Source: Aestuariivita sp.
GTDB taxonomy: Bacteria > Pseudomonadota > Alphaproteobacteria > Rhodobacterales > Rhodobacteraceae
Length of the DNA: 64,000 nt
NCBI RefSeq assembly: GCF_021404545.1
Contig: NZ_JAAWWD010000009.1
Span: 1-64,000, forward strand
Reading direction: 5' to 3'
The notes under the pieces are model-generated. The model was given only the letters and a program-made list of their open reading frames with translations. It made no database searches and was not told the origin of the DNA. Each line of letters starts with the position of its first letter. The stretch's first letter is position 1. Positions 25,019-34,063 of the stretch are shown here, one piece after another. The translations under genes and the position numbers were made by a program.

Positions 25019-25230
25019 GGTGTCTCCAGGATTCGGCTGAGACCGCAGGTTAGGCCAGCGGGCAGGGGCGGTCCAGCGGTCATGGGGAACTCAGGCCTGA
25101 AGGCGTGTGGAGGGCGTCGCTGACCACAGCTGAGACGCGATACGGTGTCTGTCGCTGGGCGCCGTCCGCAATCCAAAGGAGCGCCTGCGGCGCACGCCAT
25201 TATCTGGCGCCTTGGGTCAACCTTTGTCTT

Positions 25231-25800
25231 TCAGGATCGGGAGAACTGGTTGGGCAGCTCACGCAGCACGTCCGAGGATCCGCGCGCCCGCGCCAGGGTC
25301 CAGCCGCCCTGAAGGAGCATGAAGAAAAGTTCGGCATCGCGCCGCGCTTGGTCCGGTGGCGCGCCAAATCCACGCGCGACATGTTCGGCCTCTGTGATCC
25401 AACCTTCAAAGATATGATCGGCGGTGTTGCGGAACAGGTCGTTGTTCGGCCCGTCAAAGAGAGCACCCGACACCGGACAGCCATCGGCCATGCCAGAGAG
25501 ATCAAAGAGCTTTGCCAGCTTGTGGCAGAGCGTTGTCAGACCCGCCTCGAAACTGTCTGCGGGGCTGAACGAGGCCGCCATCAGACGCAACATCTCGTCT
25601 GAGGCCCAGGTGGCAGCGGCTATCGCCAGGTCGGACTTCCCGTTTGGAAAGTGGTGGTAGAGTGAGCCTTTGGGGGCGGACGCCTGGTCCAGAAGGTCGT
25701 TGAGCCCGACCCCGTTATAGCCGTGACGCCGAAATAGATGCGCGGCAGACCGGATCAACCGGTCCTTGGTCGGCAGCGGAGGGGTATCGGAACGTGACAT
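25231..25800 (-). CDS. TetR-family repressor, LmrA/YxaF-like
   Basis: This 189-residue repressor has the helix-turn-helix R-L-I-R-S-A-A-H-L-F-R-R-H-G-Y-N-G-V-G-L-N-D-L-L-D-Q-A-x-A-P-K-G-S-L-Y-H-H-F-P-N-G-K, closely resembling the LmrA/YxaF group. The C-domain has the group's G-C-P-V-S-G-A-L-F. The ATG at 25800 is used; a GTG one codon upstream is possible. Two palindromes of TAGACC/GGTCTA type lie between it and the divergent hydrolase gene, so it probably represses both. Confidence 0.9.
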   Translation of the reverse strand: MSRSDTPPLPTKDRLIRSAAHLFRRHGYNGVGLNDLLDQASAPKGSLYHHFPNGKSDLAIAAATWASDEMLRLMAASFSPADSFEAGLTTLCHKLAKLFDLSGMADGCPVSGALFDGPNNDLFRNTADHIFEGWITEAEHVARGFGAPPDQARRDAELFFMLLQGGWTLARARGSSDVLRELPNQFSRS

Positions 25801-25810
25801 CACGGCGATC

Positions 25811-25862
25811 TTGACAGGGTTAGACCAATTGGTCTAGATCTGTAACTGGACCGATTGGTCTA
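25811..25862. promoter_or_regulatory. Twin operators and promoter of the TetR/hydrolase divergent pair
   Basis: TAGACCAATTGGTCTA (25821-25836) is a perfect dyad. TGGACCGATTGGTCTA (25847-25862) is a near copy, with centres 26 bp apart. The half-site TAGACC matches operators known for LmrA/YxaF-type TetR proteins. A TTGACA box (25811-25816) stands directly beside the first dyad in the plus direction, so bound repressor would block a promoter reading into the hydrolase gene. Confidence 0.75.
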
Positions 25863-25890
25863 GTGCCGTCAACGATTCCGGATCGCTTTT

Positions 25891-26769
25891 ATGTTGGATA
25901 CGACCCCGTCTGAATTGATCCGTGTCTCGCCGGTCACCTTCCCAGCTGGCGATGCACAGCTTGGCGGCACTCTTTTTCTTCCTCTGAGCGCGCCGCGCGC
26001 CGCGCTTGTGCTGAACGGCGCAACCGGCGTCCCGCAAGGCTATTACCGGCATTTCGCACGCTGGTTGGCCGCCACGCAGGGGATTGCCTGCCTGACTTAC
26101 GACTATCGCGGGGTCGGGTTGTCGGCTGTGGATGAGGTGCGCGGATGCGATGCAACCATGCTGGACTGGGCGTTGGTCGATCAGCCCGCCGCCCGGGCCG
26201 AGATCCGACGTCAGGTGCCCGGCGCGCCGCTTTGGGTTCTGGGGCATTCGCTGGGCGCGATGTTGTTGCCGATGCAGCAGGGCATTGCTGAGATCGAGCG
26301 TGTGTTCGCCGTGGCCAGCGGGTATGTTCATTACAGCGATCATCCCTGGCCATATCAGGGGCTGGCGCGGCTCTTTTGGTTTGGTCATGCACCGCTTCTG
26401 ACCTGGATGCTGGGCTATCTGCCCGGGCGCCGTCTGGGTTTTGGCGAGGATTTACCGTCTGGTGTCTATTGGCAGTGGCGCAGGTGGTGCATCTCGCCCG
26501 CCTTCTTTTGGCCCGAAGTCGGGCAGACGATTCCGGCCCCGAATTGGTCGGTCAGCGGCGCCCCGGTCCGGGTTGTGGCGTTTTCCGACGATGTAACCGC
26601 CCCAGACATATGCGCGCGGCGCCTAGGGCGCGCCTATGGTGCGGAGGGGCTGACGCATGTCGTGCTGAGCCCAGAGGCGTTTGGCCTCCGCAGCATTGGC
26701 CATATCGGCGCGTTCAGCCGCGCGAATACAGCGGTCTGGCCTGCTCTATTGGGGGATGTCGCGGTCTAG
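25891..26769 (+). CDS. Alpha/beta hydrolase
   Basis: A 292-residue serine hydrolase of the alpha/beta fold (S33-like). It has N-G-A-T-G-V-P-Q-G-Y-Y for the oxyanion region, D-Y-R-G-V-G-L-S and the nucleophile elbow L-G-H-S-L-G-A-M (about residue 117). The acid and His are likely in F-S-D-D-V-T-A-P and I-G-H-I-G-A-F-S. No signal peptide. Divergent from a TetR repressor with shared operators, so expression is probably induced by the repressor's ligand, perhaps a substrate-like lipophilic compound. Confidence 0.85.
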   Translation: MLDTTPSELIRVSPVTFPAGDAQLGGTLFLPLSAPRAALVLNGATGVPQGYYRHFARWLAATQGIACLTYDYRGVGLSAVDEVRGCDATMLDWALVDQPAARAEIRRQVPGAPLWVLGHSLGAMLLPMQQGIAEIERVFAVASGYVHYSDHPWPYQGLARLFWFGHAPLLTWMLGYLPGRRLGFGEDLPSGVYWQWRRWCISPAFFWPEVGQTIPAPNWSVSGAPVRVVAFSDDVTAPDICARRLGRAYGAEGLTHVVLSPEAFGLRSIGHIGAFSRANTAVWPALLGDVAV

Positions 26770-27113
26770 GGCTGGGTTTCGGTTAACCCACCATGGAACG
26801 GCGCAGATCAATACGACTGCCGACAAAAAGGTAACCCTGCGCTTGGCATAGCATCCAGCATGTATTCGGAGATCGTCCCGACGACAGATCACACGCGCCA
26901 GACACATCTTGAGCCAACCGATACGGATCGGGATCGGATTTTTGGCAAACCCTTGGATCATCTGGGTTTCCGAACGGTAAAAGAAGCCACACCGCACCTT
27001 GGGACCGGTTTTGACCAGCCCCTTGGCCTCCTGCCCAGATGACGGCATACGACCCGCAAATTCGGCCTCATCCCTCAAGGGTTTGGGAGGCGTCTGAACG
27101 AAGGATTTTGGGG
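26770..27113. other. Gene-free interval between hydrolase and tRNA-Ala
   Basis: This 344-base stretch lies downstream of both the plus-strand hydrolase and the minus-strand tRNA. Short open frames are present in several phases but none has a recognisable family or a good ribosome site. I see no clear terminator for the tRNA and no attachment-site repeat. Confidence 0.5.
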
Positions 27114-27189
27114 TGGTGGAGCCTAGCGGGATCGAACCGCTGACCTCCTGCATGCCATGCAGGCGCTCTCCCAGCTGAGCTAAGGCCCC
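27114..27189 (-). tRNA. tRNA-Ala (anticodon GGC)
   Basis: The minus-strand 76-mer starts GGGGCCTTAGCTCAGCTGGG and ends with encoded CCA (27116-27114). The acceptor stem pairs GGGGCCT with AGGCTCC (one G-U). The D-arm is TAGCTCAGCTGGGAGAGCG-like, the anticodon stem CCTGC/GCAGG encloses loop ATGGCAT with anticodon GGC, and the T-arm contains GGTTCGATCC. It reads GCC/GCU alanine codons. Confidence 0.96.
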
Positions 27190-27283
27190 ATCAGACGTGA
27201 TCGCGACATCACATCGTGCGCCGCTGAATAGGCGCATCATCAAGCGGGATCAAGCAAAAAAAACCCACCCGATCCCGCGTGAC

Positions 27284-27607
27284 TTAGTCTTCGTCTTCGG
27301 ATGCGACGTCGGCGATTTCGTCCAGCGAAACGTTGTCGTCATCATCATCGTCTTCGAGCAGATCATCATCCAGATCCACATCGACGGCGTCGGCCTCGTC
27401 CAACACCGGGTCATCATCGGTATTGGCCTGTTTGGCCTTGGCGGTGGCCGCATCCTCGGCATCTGCGGCGATCATGCGGGTCTTGGTTGAATCCAGCTCG
27501 ACCACTTCGCCCGTATAGGGGCTTACGATCGGGTTCTTGTTTAGGTCGTAAAAGCGTTTGCCGGTTGTCGGGCACACGCGTTTTACACCCCATTCCTCAT
27601 TGGGCAT
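27284..27607 (-). CDS. TIGR02300 family acidic protein
   Basis: This 107-residue protein of the alphaproteobacterial TIGR02300 family has the N-terminal zinc-ribbon-like segment R-V-C-P-T-T-G-K-R-F-Y-D-L-N-K-N-P-I-V-S-P-Y-T-G (about 11-34). The C-terminal half is almost entirely acidic (runs of Asp, e.g. 86-91). Function is unknown. It lies just upstream of the tRNA-Ala gene on the same strand. Confidence 0.9.
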   Translation of the reverse strand: MPNEEWGVKRVCPTTGKRFYDLNKNPIVSPYTGEVVELDSTKTRMIAADAEDAATAKAKQANTDDDPVLDEADAVDVDLDDDLLEDDDDDDNVSLDEIADVASEDED

Positions 27608-27730
27608 ATGACGTCCCCTTCAAAATATGCTGAGTCGTGTCGACGATTCCGGTCACGTGCCATATGAAATGGGGCGTGTCAAAGGCTTTGGCACATGATC
27701 CACCCCGCCACACGGTTCAGGAGGACATCC

Positions 27731-28423
27731 ATGGGCGCGCATGTCATTCCGGGCGATCCACCGGTTGAGTTGAGCTTGCGCCGATCCGGGCGGGCCCGGC
27801 GGATCAGCCTGCGGGTGTCCCGGCTGGATGGGAAGGTTACGCTGACCCTGCCGACAGGTGTCCGAGAGGCCGAAGCCTTGGCCTTTGCCGAAGAGAGATC
27901 AGACTGGATCCGCCAGCATTTGAGGGAAATGCCCGCTGTGGTGCAGGTCGGCATTGGTACGGCCCTTCCCGTAGACGGACGGGTGCGCGTGATTTCGAGC
28001 GGAACGGGGCGGCGTATCGCGGTATCGCCCGATCGGATCACCGTTCCCGGATCGTCCGAAACCGTGCCCAGACGGCTGGCGGCATTTCTCAAGACGCTGG
28101 CCCGTGACCGGCTTGCCGACGCCTCGGACAGCTATGCGGATGTACTTGGACGCAGGTTCGAACGGATCAGCTTGCGCGATACACGGTCGCGCTGGGGGTC
28201 ATGCTCGTCCCGAGGGACGCTGATGTATTCCTGGCGGCTGATCCTCGCCCCGCCAGAAGTGCTGAGCTATGTTGCGGCGCATGAGGTCGCGCATCTCGCT
28301 GAAATGAACCATTCCCCGGCGTATTGGGCGACATTGCGGCGCATTCATGGGCCTTACGATGCGCCGCGCAGATGGTTGCGTGAGAACGGTGGAGACTTGC
28401 ACAGATATCGCTTTGAGGCTTGA
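27731..28423 (+). CDS. YgjP-like M48-type metallopeptidase domain protein
   Basis: A 230-residue protein of the YgjP/DUF45 family. The C-terminal domain has R-W-G-S-C-S-S-R-G and the zinc motif A-A-H-E-V-A-H-L (H-E-x-x-H, about residue 190) with M-N-H-S-P-A-Y-W, giving the third ligand region. This WLM/SprT-like fold suggests a metal-dependent peptidase; the substrate is unknown. The ATG at 27731 follows a strong AGGAGGA; an upstream in-frame start at 27695 is less likely. Confidence 0.88.
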   Translation: MGAHVIPGDPPVELSLRRSGRARRISLRVSRLDGKVTLTLPTGVREAEALAFAEERSDWIRQHLREMPAVVQVGIGTALPVDGRVRVISSGTGRRIAVSPDRITVPGSSETVPRRLAAFLKTLARDRLADASDSYADVLGRRFERISLRDTRSRWGSCSSRGTLMYSWRLILAPPEVLSYVAAHEVAHLAEMNHSPAYWATLRRIHGPYDAPRRWLRENGGDLHRYRFEA

Positions 28424-28436
28424 CCTGCCGGTCACG

Positions 28437-28446
28437 TGTGATCACA
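28437..28446. promoter_or_regulatory. Palindrome TGTGATCACA upstream of the GntR gene, candidate operator
   Basis: A perfect 10-bp dyad ends ten bases before the proposed start of the GntR/FCD regulator. Such regulators bind short dyads of the form TNGT-N3-ACNA, and this fits loosely. It may serve autoregulation. Confidence 0.35.
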
Positions 28447-28455
28447 AATCGGACC

Positions 28456-29103
28456 ATGTTGCTCAACCCCCGTCTGTCCGACACCTCTGCCGCCCATGAC
28501 CGCGTCTATCGGGTGTTGCGCACCCGTATCATGCATGGCGAGATCGCTCCGGGAGCGGCGCTGACGCTGCGTGGGATCGGCAAGGAGTTCGATGTCTCCA
28601 TGACCCCCGCCCGCGAGGCGTTGCGGCGTCTTGTGGCCGAAGGCGCGCTTTTCCTGTCGAATTCGGGCCGGGTTTCGACCCCTGAACTGACCAATGAGCG
28701 GATCGAGGAGCTGGCCGCCCTTCGCGCTCTGATCGAGGTTGAGCTGGCCAGCCGCGCCTTGCCCCGTGCGCATATCGCGCTGATCGAACGGATGCAGAGC
28801 ATCAATGCGATCATCGCCGATGCCGTCGCACAGCGCGATGCGGTTACCTATATTCGCACCAATCTGGAGTTCCACCGGACGCTGTATCTGCGCGCGCAGG
28901 CACCGGCGATGCTGGCCATGGCCGAGACAGTCTGGCTGCAACTGGGCCCCACGATGCGGTCGCTTTATGGGCGGCTCAGACGGACCGAACCGCCCCAGTT
29001 TCACCGGATGATTATCGCGGCGCTCAAAGCAGGGGATGAGCCTGGGCTGAGGCTGGCCGTTCGTTCGGATGTGACACAGGGCCTCAAAATGCTCGCCACC
29101 TAA
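28456..29103 (+). CDS. GntR-family regulator, FCD subfamily
   Basis: The 215-residue regulator has the GntR winged helix (Y-x-V-L-R-T-R-I-M-H-G-E-I-A-P-G-A-A-L-T-L, then V-S-M-T-P-A-R-E-A-L-R-R-L-V-A-E-G-A-L) and an all-helical FCD ligand domain with R-A-L-I-E-V-E-L-A-S-R-A and F-H-R-T-L-Y. The start at 28456 was chosen over 28420, which overlaps the previous gene. It precedes an NMT1-type ABC importer and probably controls it. Confidence 0.87.
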   Translation: MLLNPRLSDTSAAHDRVYRVLRTRIMHGEIAPGAALTLRGIGKEFDVSMTPAREALRRLVAEGALFLSNSGRVSTPELTNERIEELAALRALIEVELASRALPRAHIALIERMQSINAIIADAVAQRDAVTYIRTNLEFHRTLYLRAQAPAMLAMAETVWLQLGPTMRSLYGRLRRTEPPQFHRMIIAALKAGDEPGLRLAVRSDVTQGLKMLAT

Positions 29104-29192
29104 GAGCTGCCCGTCGAAAAAACCTCTATTCGGCATTGCACCTCTGGCCCACACGACCCTATCGTTGCGCGATGAACGGGGAGGATTTCACC

Positions 29193-30209
29193 ATGACCGA
29201 TTTCACGCGGCGCGGGACGCTGGGGATGTTGGGGGCCGCGGCGACACTGCCGATGCTGGGCGCACCGGCGCTGGCCAATACGAAAATGACCGTGGGCGCG
29301 CTGCGCTTCACCAGCCATGCCGCCAGCTTTGTGGCGCTTGAGCGCGGATATTTCGCCGAAGAGGGTCTCGATGTCGAGTTCCGGTTTTTTGAGGCGGCAC
29401 AACCGATGGCGGTCGCGATTGCCTCGGGCGATGCCGATTACGCGGTCACCGCGATCTCGGGCGGGTTGATCAGCCTCGCGGAGAAGGGCGCGACCAAAGT
29501 GATCGGCGGTGCGCTGAGCGAGGAACAAGGCATCGACGGGCAGAAGATCCTTGCGTCCAACGCGGCCTATGAGGCGGGGCTGACATCGCCCGCGATGCTG
29601 GATGGCAAAAGCTTTGCGGTCACGCAGCCGGGTTCGTCGTTCCACTATATGGGGTCCAAGATCGCGGCCGCCGAAGGGGTCTCGGTCACTTTCCGGCCCC
29701 TGCAAAAGGTGGGTGCGATCATCGGCGCGATGCGCTCGGGCCAGGTTGATGCCTGGTCCATCGTACCGCATATCGCCAAAGGGCTTGCCGGGGCGGACGC
29801 GGTCAAGATCATCGGTGATGTGGCGGACTACCTGCCGGGTTATCAGGTCACGACCGTCTTCACCTCAGCCGATAACGCCGCCAACGAACGGGCCAAGACC
29901 GATGCGTTCTTGCGCGCGTTTTCCAGAGGGGCGGATGATTTCAACGCGGCATTGGTCGACAGAACCGCCGGGCCTGAGGCTGATGAAGAGATGGTCAAGC
30001 TGATCCACAAATATGTCTATACCGATCGGCCCTTTGACAAGGCGGCAGGTCCGATCCGCAGCGGCGCGATGCGCATCAACGCAAACGCCGCGTTGAACTT
30101 GGCGTCGGTTCGCGATCAGCTCGGCTGGTTCCAGTCCGAAGGGTTGATCAAGGACAGCATCACCACCGACACACTGGTCGACAGCTCATATGTCGAGATC
30201 ATGAGCTGA
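29193..30209 (+). CDS. ABC transporter substrate-binding protein, NMT1/SsuA-like
   Basis: A 338-residue periplasmic binding protein. The N-terminus, T-R-R-G-T-L-G then a hydrophobic stretch ending A-L-A, looks like a Tat-type signal peptide. The mature part follows the NMT1/nitrate-sulfonate-taurine fold: L-E-R-G-Y-F-A-E-E-G-L-D-V-E, S-G-D-A-D-Y-A-V and S-G-Q-V-D-A-W-S. The ligand may be a sulfonate, pyrimidine or similar small molecule. The ATG at 29193 follows GGGAGGA. First gene of a three-gene importer operon. Confidence 0.87.
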   Translation: MTDFTRRGTLGMLGAAATLPMLGAPALANTKMTVGALRFTSHAASFVALERGYFAEEGLDVEFRFFEAAQPMAVAIASGDADYAVTAISGGLISLAEKGATKVIGGALSEEQGIDGQKILASNAAYEAGLTSPAMLDGKSFAVTQPGSSFHYMGSKIAAAEGVSVTFRPLQKVGAIIGAMRSGQVDAWSIVPHIAKGLAGADAVKIIGDVADYLPGYQVTTVFTSADNAANERAKTDAFLRAFSRGADDFNAALVDRTAGPEADEEMVKLIHKYVYTDRPFDKAAGPIRSGAMRINANAALNLASVRDQLGWFQSEGLIKDSITTDTLVDSSYVEIMS

Positions 30210-30251
30210 GCGCGCAGGGCCGGGGGAACGCCTCGGCCCGATGCCTGATCC

Positions 30252-31019
30252 ATGGACCTGCGCGCCGATCATATCACCCACCGCTATGGCGACATGACGG
30301 TGCTGGAGGACGTATCGCTGGATATTCCGGCGGGCGAGATTCTGTGCATCATAGGCCCCTCTGGCTGTGGCAAATCCACTTTGCTCCGCCTGTTGGGCGG
30401 GCTTGAGGAACCGAGCGCGGGACAGGTCTTGCAACTGGGCACGCCGCCGATGGGGTGCCTGAACCCTCTGACATATGTGTTTCAGGACTTTGCTCTGCTG
30501 CCCTGGCGCACCGTCGAGGGGAATGTCAGTCTGGTTCTCGAAGATCATAGATTGGAACGGCACGCTGCCGAGGCGATCATCGACGATGTTTTGACACGGA
30601 CGAAACTTGCCGATTTTCGGCGCGCTCTGCCGCGTCAATTGTCCGGCGGGATGAAACAACGGGTGGCGATTGCCCGTGCGCTTGCCGTGAACCCGGCGGT
30701 GATGCTGCTGGATGAACCGCTCTCGGCGCTGGATGCGCAAACGCGCGAGCTGTTGATGGATGATCTGATTACGCTCTGGTCCCGTCAGCCGTTCACGGGT
30801 GTGTATGTCACTCATAACCTGGCCGAAGCCGTTCGACTGGGTCACCGGATCGTGGTGCTATCACGGCGTCCGGGCCGTGTCCGCGACGTGATCGAGGTGC
30901 CGATGGATTTGACCGACCGCCGCCCCGGAATGGCCGAGCTGGAACGGTTGCAAGCGCAGCTCTGGCAGATGATGCGGGACGAGGCGCTTGCGGCTGATCA
31001 GGAGCTGGCCGATGTCTGA
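30252..31019 (+). CDS. ABC transporter ATP-binding protein, SsuB/TauB-like
   Basis: This 255-residue ATPase has Walker A G-P-S-G-C-G-K-S-T, Q-loop Y-V-F-Q-D-F-A-L-L-P-W-R-T, signature L-S-G-G-M-K-Q-R, Walker B V-M-L-L-D-E-P-L-S-A-L-D and switch V-T-H-N. The Q-loop L-L-P-W is typical of nitrate/sulfonate/taurine importers. It overlaps the permease gene by eight bases. Confidence 0.94.
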   Translation: MDLRADHITHRYGDMTVLEDVSLDIPAGEILCIIGPSGCGKSTLLRLLGGLEEPSAGQVLQLGTPPMGCLNPLTYVFQDFALLPWRTVEGNVSLVLEDHRLERHAAEAIIDDVLTRTKLADFRRALPRQLSGGMKQRVAIARALAVNPAVMLLDEPLSALDAQTRELLMDDLITLWSRQPFTGVYVTHNLAEAVRLGHRIVVLSRRPGRVRDVIEVPMDLTDRRPGMAELERLQAQLWQMMRDEALAADQELADV

Positions 31020-31809
31020 TGGCACGGCGCGCCCCGTTCGGTTTCGCGGTGGCGGTTTTCGCCCGACCGCGCGGCGCGGCATGGGCGTGATTGTCTTTGT
31101 CGTTCTGATCGCCCTGATCGAATGGGGCACGCGGGCGGGATGGATTTCCAACCTCACGCTGCCGCGCCCATCGGATGTGGCAAGGACATTTATCGATCTG
31201 TGGAACACCGGATTGCTGTTTCAGCATCTGACACCCTCGATCACCCGGCTGATTGTCGGCGGTTTGATGGGTATTTCCGCCGGGATCGGGATCGGCATTC
31301 TGATCGGTCTGTTCAGCTATGCCCGCGCCGGGTTGGTGCCGCTGGTTGCCGCCATATTTCCGATCCCCAAGATCGCGCTGCTGCCGCTTTTCGTGATTTG
31401 GTTCGGCATTGATGAGGGGTCGAAATACGCGCTGATCGCGCTGGGCACATTCACGCCCACGATCGTTGCCACCTATGGCGCGGTCGACAATGTGGACAGG
31501 ACCCTGATCCGCATGGGCCAGAGCTTTGGCCTGAGCTGGTTCTCGATTGTACGCAAGATCGTTTTGCCCGGTGCCTTGCCGGGGATCCTGTCGGGCATGC
31601 GGGTCAGCGTGGCCATCGGTATCATCCTGTTGGTCGCCGCCGAAATGCTGGGCGCTGAGTTTGGCGTGGGCGCCTATATCCTTCAGGCCGGTGCGCTCTA
31701 CGATCTGGAGCGGCTCTTTGCCGGTGTCGTGATCCTGTCGGTGCTGGGTGTCGTGACCAGTTGGATGATCGGCCAAGCCGAAAAGCGGCTGTTGCGTTGG
31801 CGCAGCTGA
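31012..31809 (+). CDS. ABC transporter permease, SsuC/TauC-like
   Basis: A 265-residue inner-membrane permease with about six helices. The EAA coupling loop is around residues 165-190 (S-F-G-L-S-W-F-S-I-V-R-K-I-V-L-P-G-A-L-P-G-I). It completes the binding protein/ATPase/permease set. The ATG at 31012 overlaps the ATPase stop region, supporting coupling. Confidence 0.92.
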   Translation: MSDGTARPVRFRGGGFRPTARRGMGVIVFVVLIALIEWGTRAGWISNLTLPRPSDVARTFIDLWNTGLLFQHLTPSITRLIVGGLMGISAGIGIGILIGLFSYARAGLVPLVAAIFPIPKIALLPLFVIWFGIDEGSKYALIALGTFTPTIVATYGAVDNVDRTLIRMGQSFGLSWFSIVRKIVLPGALPGILSGMRVSVAIGIILLVAAEMLGAEFGVGAYILQAGALYDLERLFAGVVILSVLGVVTSWMIGQAEKRLLRWRS

Positions 31810-31851
31810 CCGTCCTTCGCCGAGACGGCTGAATGCCTGTTGGCTTTTCAA

Positions 31852-32814
31852 TCAGGCCGCAATGCCCTTGGTCCCGATATCAAGGAACTTGCGCCTCCGA
31901 TCCGCGATCAGTGTCTTGGCCTTCTGGCCGTCCATCTCGGCGAGCATCGCGCCGATGGCCTGTTCAACGGACGCGATCGTCGCGGATTTGGCGCGGTGCG
32001 CCCCGCCCAAAGGCTCTTTAATGATCCGATCAATCACACCCAGCGCCTTGAGATCCTGGGCCGTCAGGCGCAGGGCCTCGGCCGCCTCGCGCATCTTTTC
32101 CGCATCCTTCCACAGGATCGAGGCGCAGCCTTCGGGGCTGATCACGGAATAGATCGAATGCTCCAGCATCGCAATGCGGTTGGCCGTGGCAAAGGCCACC
32201 GCTCCGCCAGACCCACCTTCGCCGATAACCACCGACACCATGGGAACCCCGATTTTCAGGCAGGTTTCGGTCGCGCGCGCAATCGCCTCGGATTGGCCGC
32301 GTTCCTCGGCCCCTTTGCCCGGATAGGCGCCGGGTGTGTCGACAAGCGTGATGACCGGCAGGCCGAACTTGTCCGCCATTTCCATCAACCGCACGGCTTT
32401 GCGGTATCCTTCGGGACGGGCCATCCCGAAATTCCGTTCGATCCGCGATTTGGTGTCAGACCCCTTTTCATGGCCGATCACCATCACCGGCCGATCCTCA
32501 AACCGTGCCAGCCCGCCCATCACCGCGTGATCGTCGGCAAAGTTTCTGTCCCCGGACAAGGGCGTATATTCGGCAAAAAGCGCGCCGATGTAGTCTTTGC
32601 AATGGGGCCGCTCGGGGTGCCGCGCCACTTGGCATTTACGCCAGGGCGTCAGATCCTTGTAGAGATCCTCAAGCAGCTTTTCGGCCTTGGCATCCAGCGC
32701 CTTTGCCTCGGTCTCGACATCCATTTCGTCGTTTTGACGGGCCAGCGCGCGCAGCTCTTCGGCCTTGCCTTCGATCTCGGCCAGCGGTTTTTCGAAATCC
32801 AGATATTGTATCAT
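31852..32814 (-). CDS. accA: Acetyl-CoA carboxylase carboxyltransferase subunit alpha
   Basis: This 320-residue AccA begins [12 protein letters not shown] and contains [24 protein letters not shown] and [13 protein letters not shown], the AccA carboxyltransferase core, and C-A-S-I-L-W-K-D. With AccD it transfers CO2 from carboxybiotin to acetyl-CoA, the first step of fatty-acid synthesis. Convergent with the ABC permease gene. Confidence 0.97.
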   Translation of the reverse strand: MIQYLDFEKPLAEIEGKAEELRALARQNDEMDVETEAKALDAKAEKLLEDLYKDLTPWRKCQVARHPERPHCKDYIGALFAEYTPLSGDRNFADDHAVMGGLARFEDRPVMVIGHEKGSDTKSRIERNFGMARPEGYRKAVRLMEMADKFGLPVITLVDTPGAYPGKGAEERGQSEAIARATETCLKIGVPMVSVVIGEGGSGGAVAFATANRIAMLEHSIYSVISPEGCASILWKDAEKMREAAEALRLTAQDLKALGVIDRIIKEPLGGAHRAKSATIASVEQAIGAMLAEMDGQKAKTLIADRRRKFLDIGTKGIAA

Positions 32815-32895
32815 GGCATCTGCCCTTTACCTGCCGCCTATATGGCTGGTGGAGGGGGTATATGCAATGGGAACGCGTGGCGCCAAAGCCCGGCT

Positions 32896-33489
32896 CTAGG
32901 GCCAAAGCACCGGGTAAAGCGACATCACGAGCAGTACCGCCATCGTCCAGTTGAACAGCGTCAGCCGACGCGGGCTTTGCAAGAGGCGCGCCATCTGTTG
33001 TCCCAGAACGGTCCACGAGCCGACCGAGGGTAGGTTGATCGCGCCAAAGATCAGGCCAACAAGCAGGATCGCTTCCATCGTGCGGTCGGGCGTGTAGGCG
33101 GTGATGGCCGTCAGCGCCATGGTCCAGGCCTTGGGATTGACCCATTGAAAGGCCGCCGCCTGACCAAAGGTCATCGGGCGCCCCTGCGCGCCGCCAGGCC
33201 GAATGGGGGACGCGGTGGCGATTTTCCACGCGAGGTAAAGGAGATAGGTGACGCTGACAATTTTCAGAGCCGTATAGCTGACAGGGTAGACGTCAAAGAT
33301 CTGGATCAGCCCTGCGCCCACCAAGAACACCATCACGACAAATCCCAGCGCGACACCCAGCATATGCGGGATTGTGCGCCGAAATCCAAAATTGGCCCCA
33401 GACGCCATCAGCATCAGATTGTTCGGCCCCGGTGTGATCGAGGAGACAAAAGCAAAGGCAGCAAGGGCAAGGAGAAGGTCATATGTCAT
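32896..33489 (-). CDS. LysE-family amino acid exporter
   Basis: A 197-residue membrane protein of the LysE/RhtB family with six helices. It has S-S-I-T-P-G-P-N-N-L-M-L near the N-terminus (the family signature P-G-P) and F-Q-W-V-N-P-K-A-W. It exports an amino acid or derivative. The ATG at 33489 is used; a TTG nine bases upstream is possible. It is divergent from an Lrp/AsnC regulator across a 73-base gap, which probably controls it. Confidence 0.9.
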   Translation of the reverse strand: MTYDLLLALAAFAFVSSITPGPNNLMLMASGANFGFRRTIPHMLGVALGFVVMVFLVGAGLIQIFDVYPVSYTALKIVSVTYLLYLAWKIATASPIRPGGAQGRPMTFGQAAAFQWVNPKAWTMALTAITAYTPDRTMEAILLVGLIFGAINLPSVGSWTVLGQQMARLLQSPRRLTLFNWTMAVLLVMSLYPVLWP

Positions 33490-33562
33490 AGGCGCCAAAC
33501 TGACGCGTCCTTTGCACGATGTGGTTGTGTTGTTGCGCGTGGGAGCCTAGATTTCGCAATCT

Positions 33563-34015
33563 ATGCTAAAAAATGATAACATAACCGAAAAAATATTGCA
33601 GACGCTGTCAAAAGACGGCCGGATCAGCAACCTGGAGTTGGCTGGCCGGGTCGGGCTATCCCCCTCAGCCTGTCTGCGCCGGGTGCAGGAGCTGGAACGC
33701 TCCGGTGTCATCACCGGGTATCGGGCGGTTGTGAACCCTGCCGCGCGGGGCATCGGGTTTGTGGCCTATGTCGGCGTCGGGCTAAGGGAGCATTCAAAGG
33801 CCGCGCAAGAGGGGTTTGAGCGCACCATCGCGCGCGCACCGGAGGTTGTGGAATGTCACAACGTCACCGGTACGATCGAGTACATGCTGCGCGTGGAATG
33901 TATTGATCTAGCGGCCTACAAGACTTTTCACACCGACGTTCTGGGTACTGTTCCGCATGTGATTGCAATCACCTCCTATGTGGTGATGGGCTCCCCCAAG
34001 GATGCGCGCGCATAA
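33563..34015 (+). CDS. Lrp/AsnC-family regulator, probably of the adjacent exporter
   Basis: A 150-residue Lrp-type protein. The helix-turn-helix is I-S-N-L-E-L-A-G-R-V-G-L-S-P-S-A-C-L-R-R-V and the RAM domain carries V-T-G-T-I-E-Y-M-L-R-V. It is divergent from the LysE-type exporter, an arrangement often used for amino-acid-induced efflux. The gap 33490-33562 is AT-rich and should hold both promoters. Confidence 0.9.
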   Translation: MLKNDNITEKILQTLSKDGRISNLELAGRVGLSPSACLRRVQELERSGVITGYRAVVNPAARGIGFVAYVGVGLREHSKAAQEGFERTIARAPEVVECHNVTGTIEYMLRVECIDLAAYKTFHTDVLGTVPHVIAITSYVVMGSPKDARA

Positions 34016-34063
34016 CCAATCGTCCTGACCTTTCAGCGCGCAGGTTGCAACCGGGCGGGACGG

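Noticed and set aside
23228-25123. A 631-codon open frame on the plus strand across dnaX
   Set aside because: It is antisense to the well-supported dnaX gene; amino acid composition is that of a GC-rich shadow frame, with no recognisable domain.
26783-26992. Minus-strand frame with A-Q-G-Y-L-F, reminiscent of the end of EAL domains
   Set aside because: Only six residues match and no other EAL motif is found in any frame nearby, so this is probably chance.
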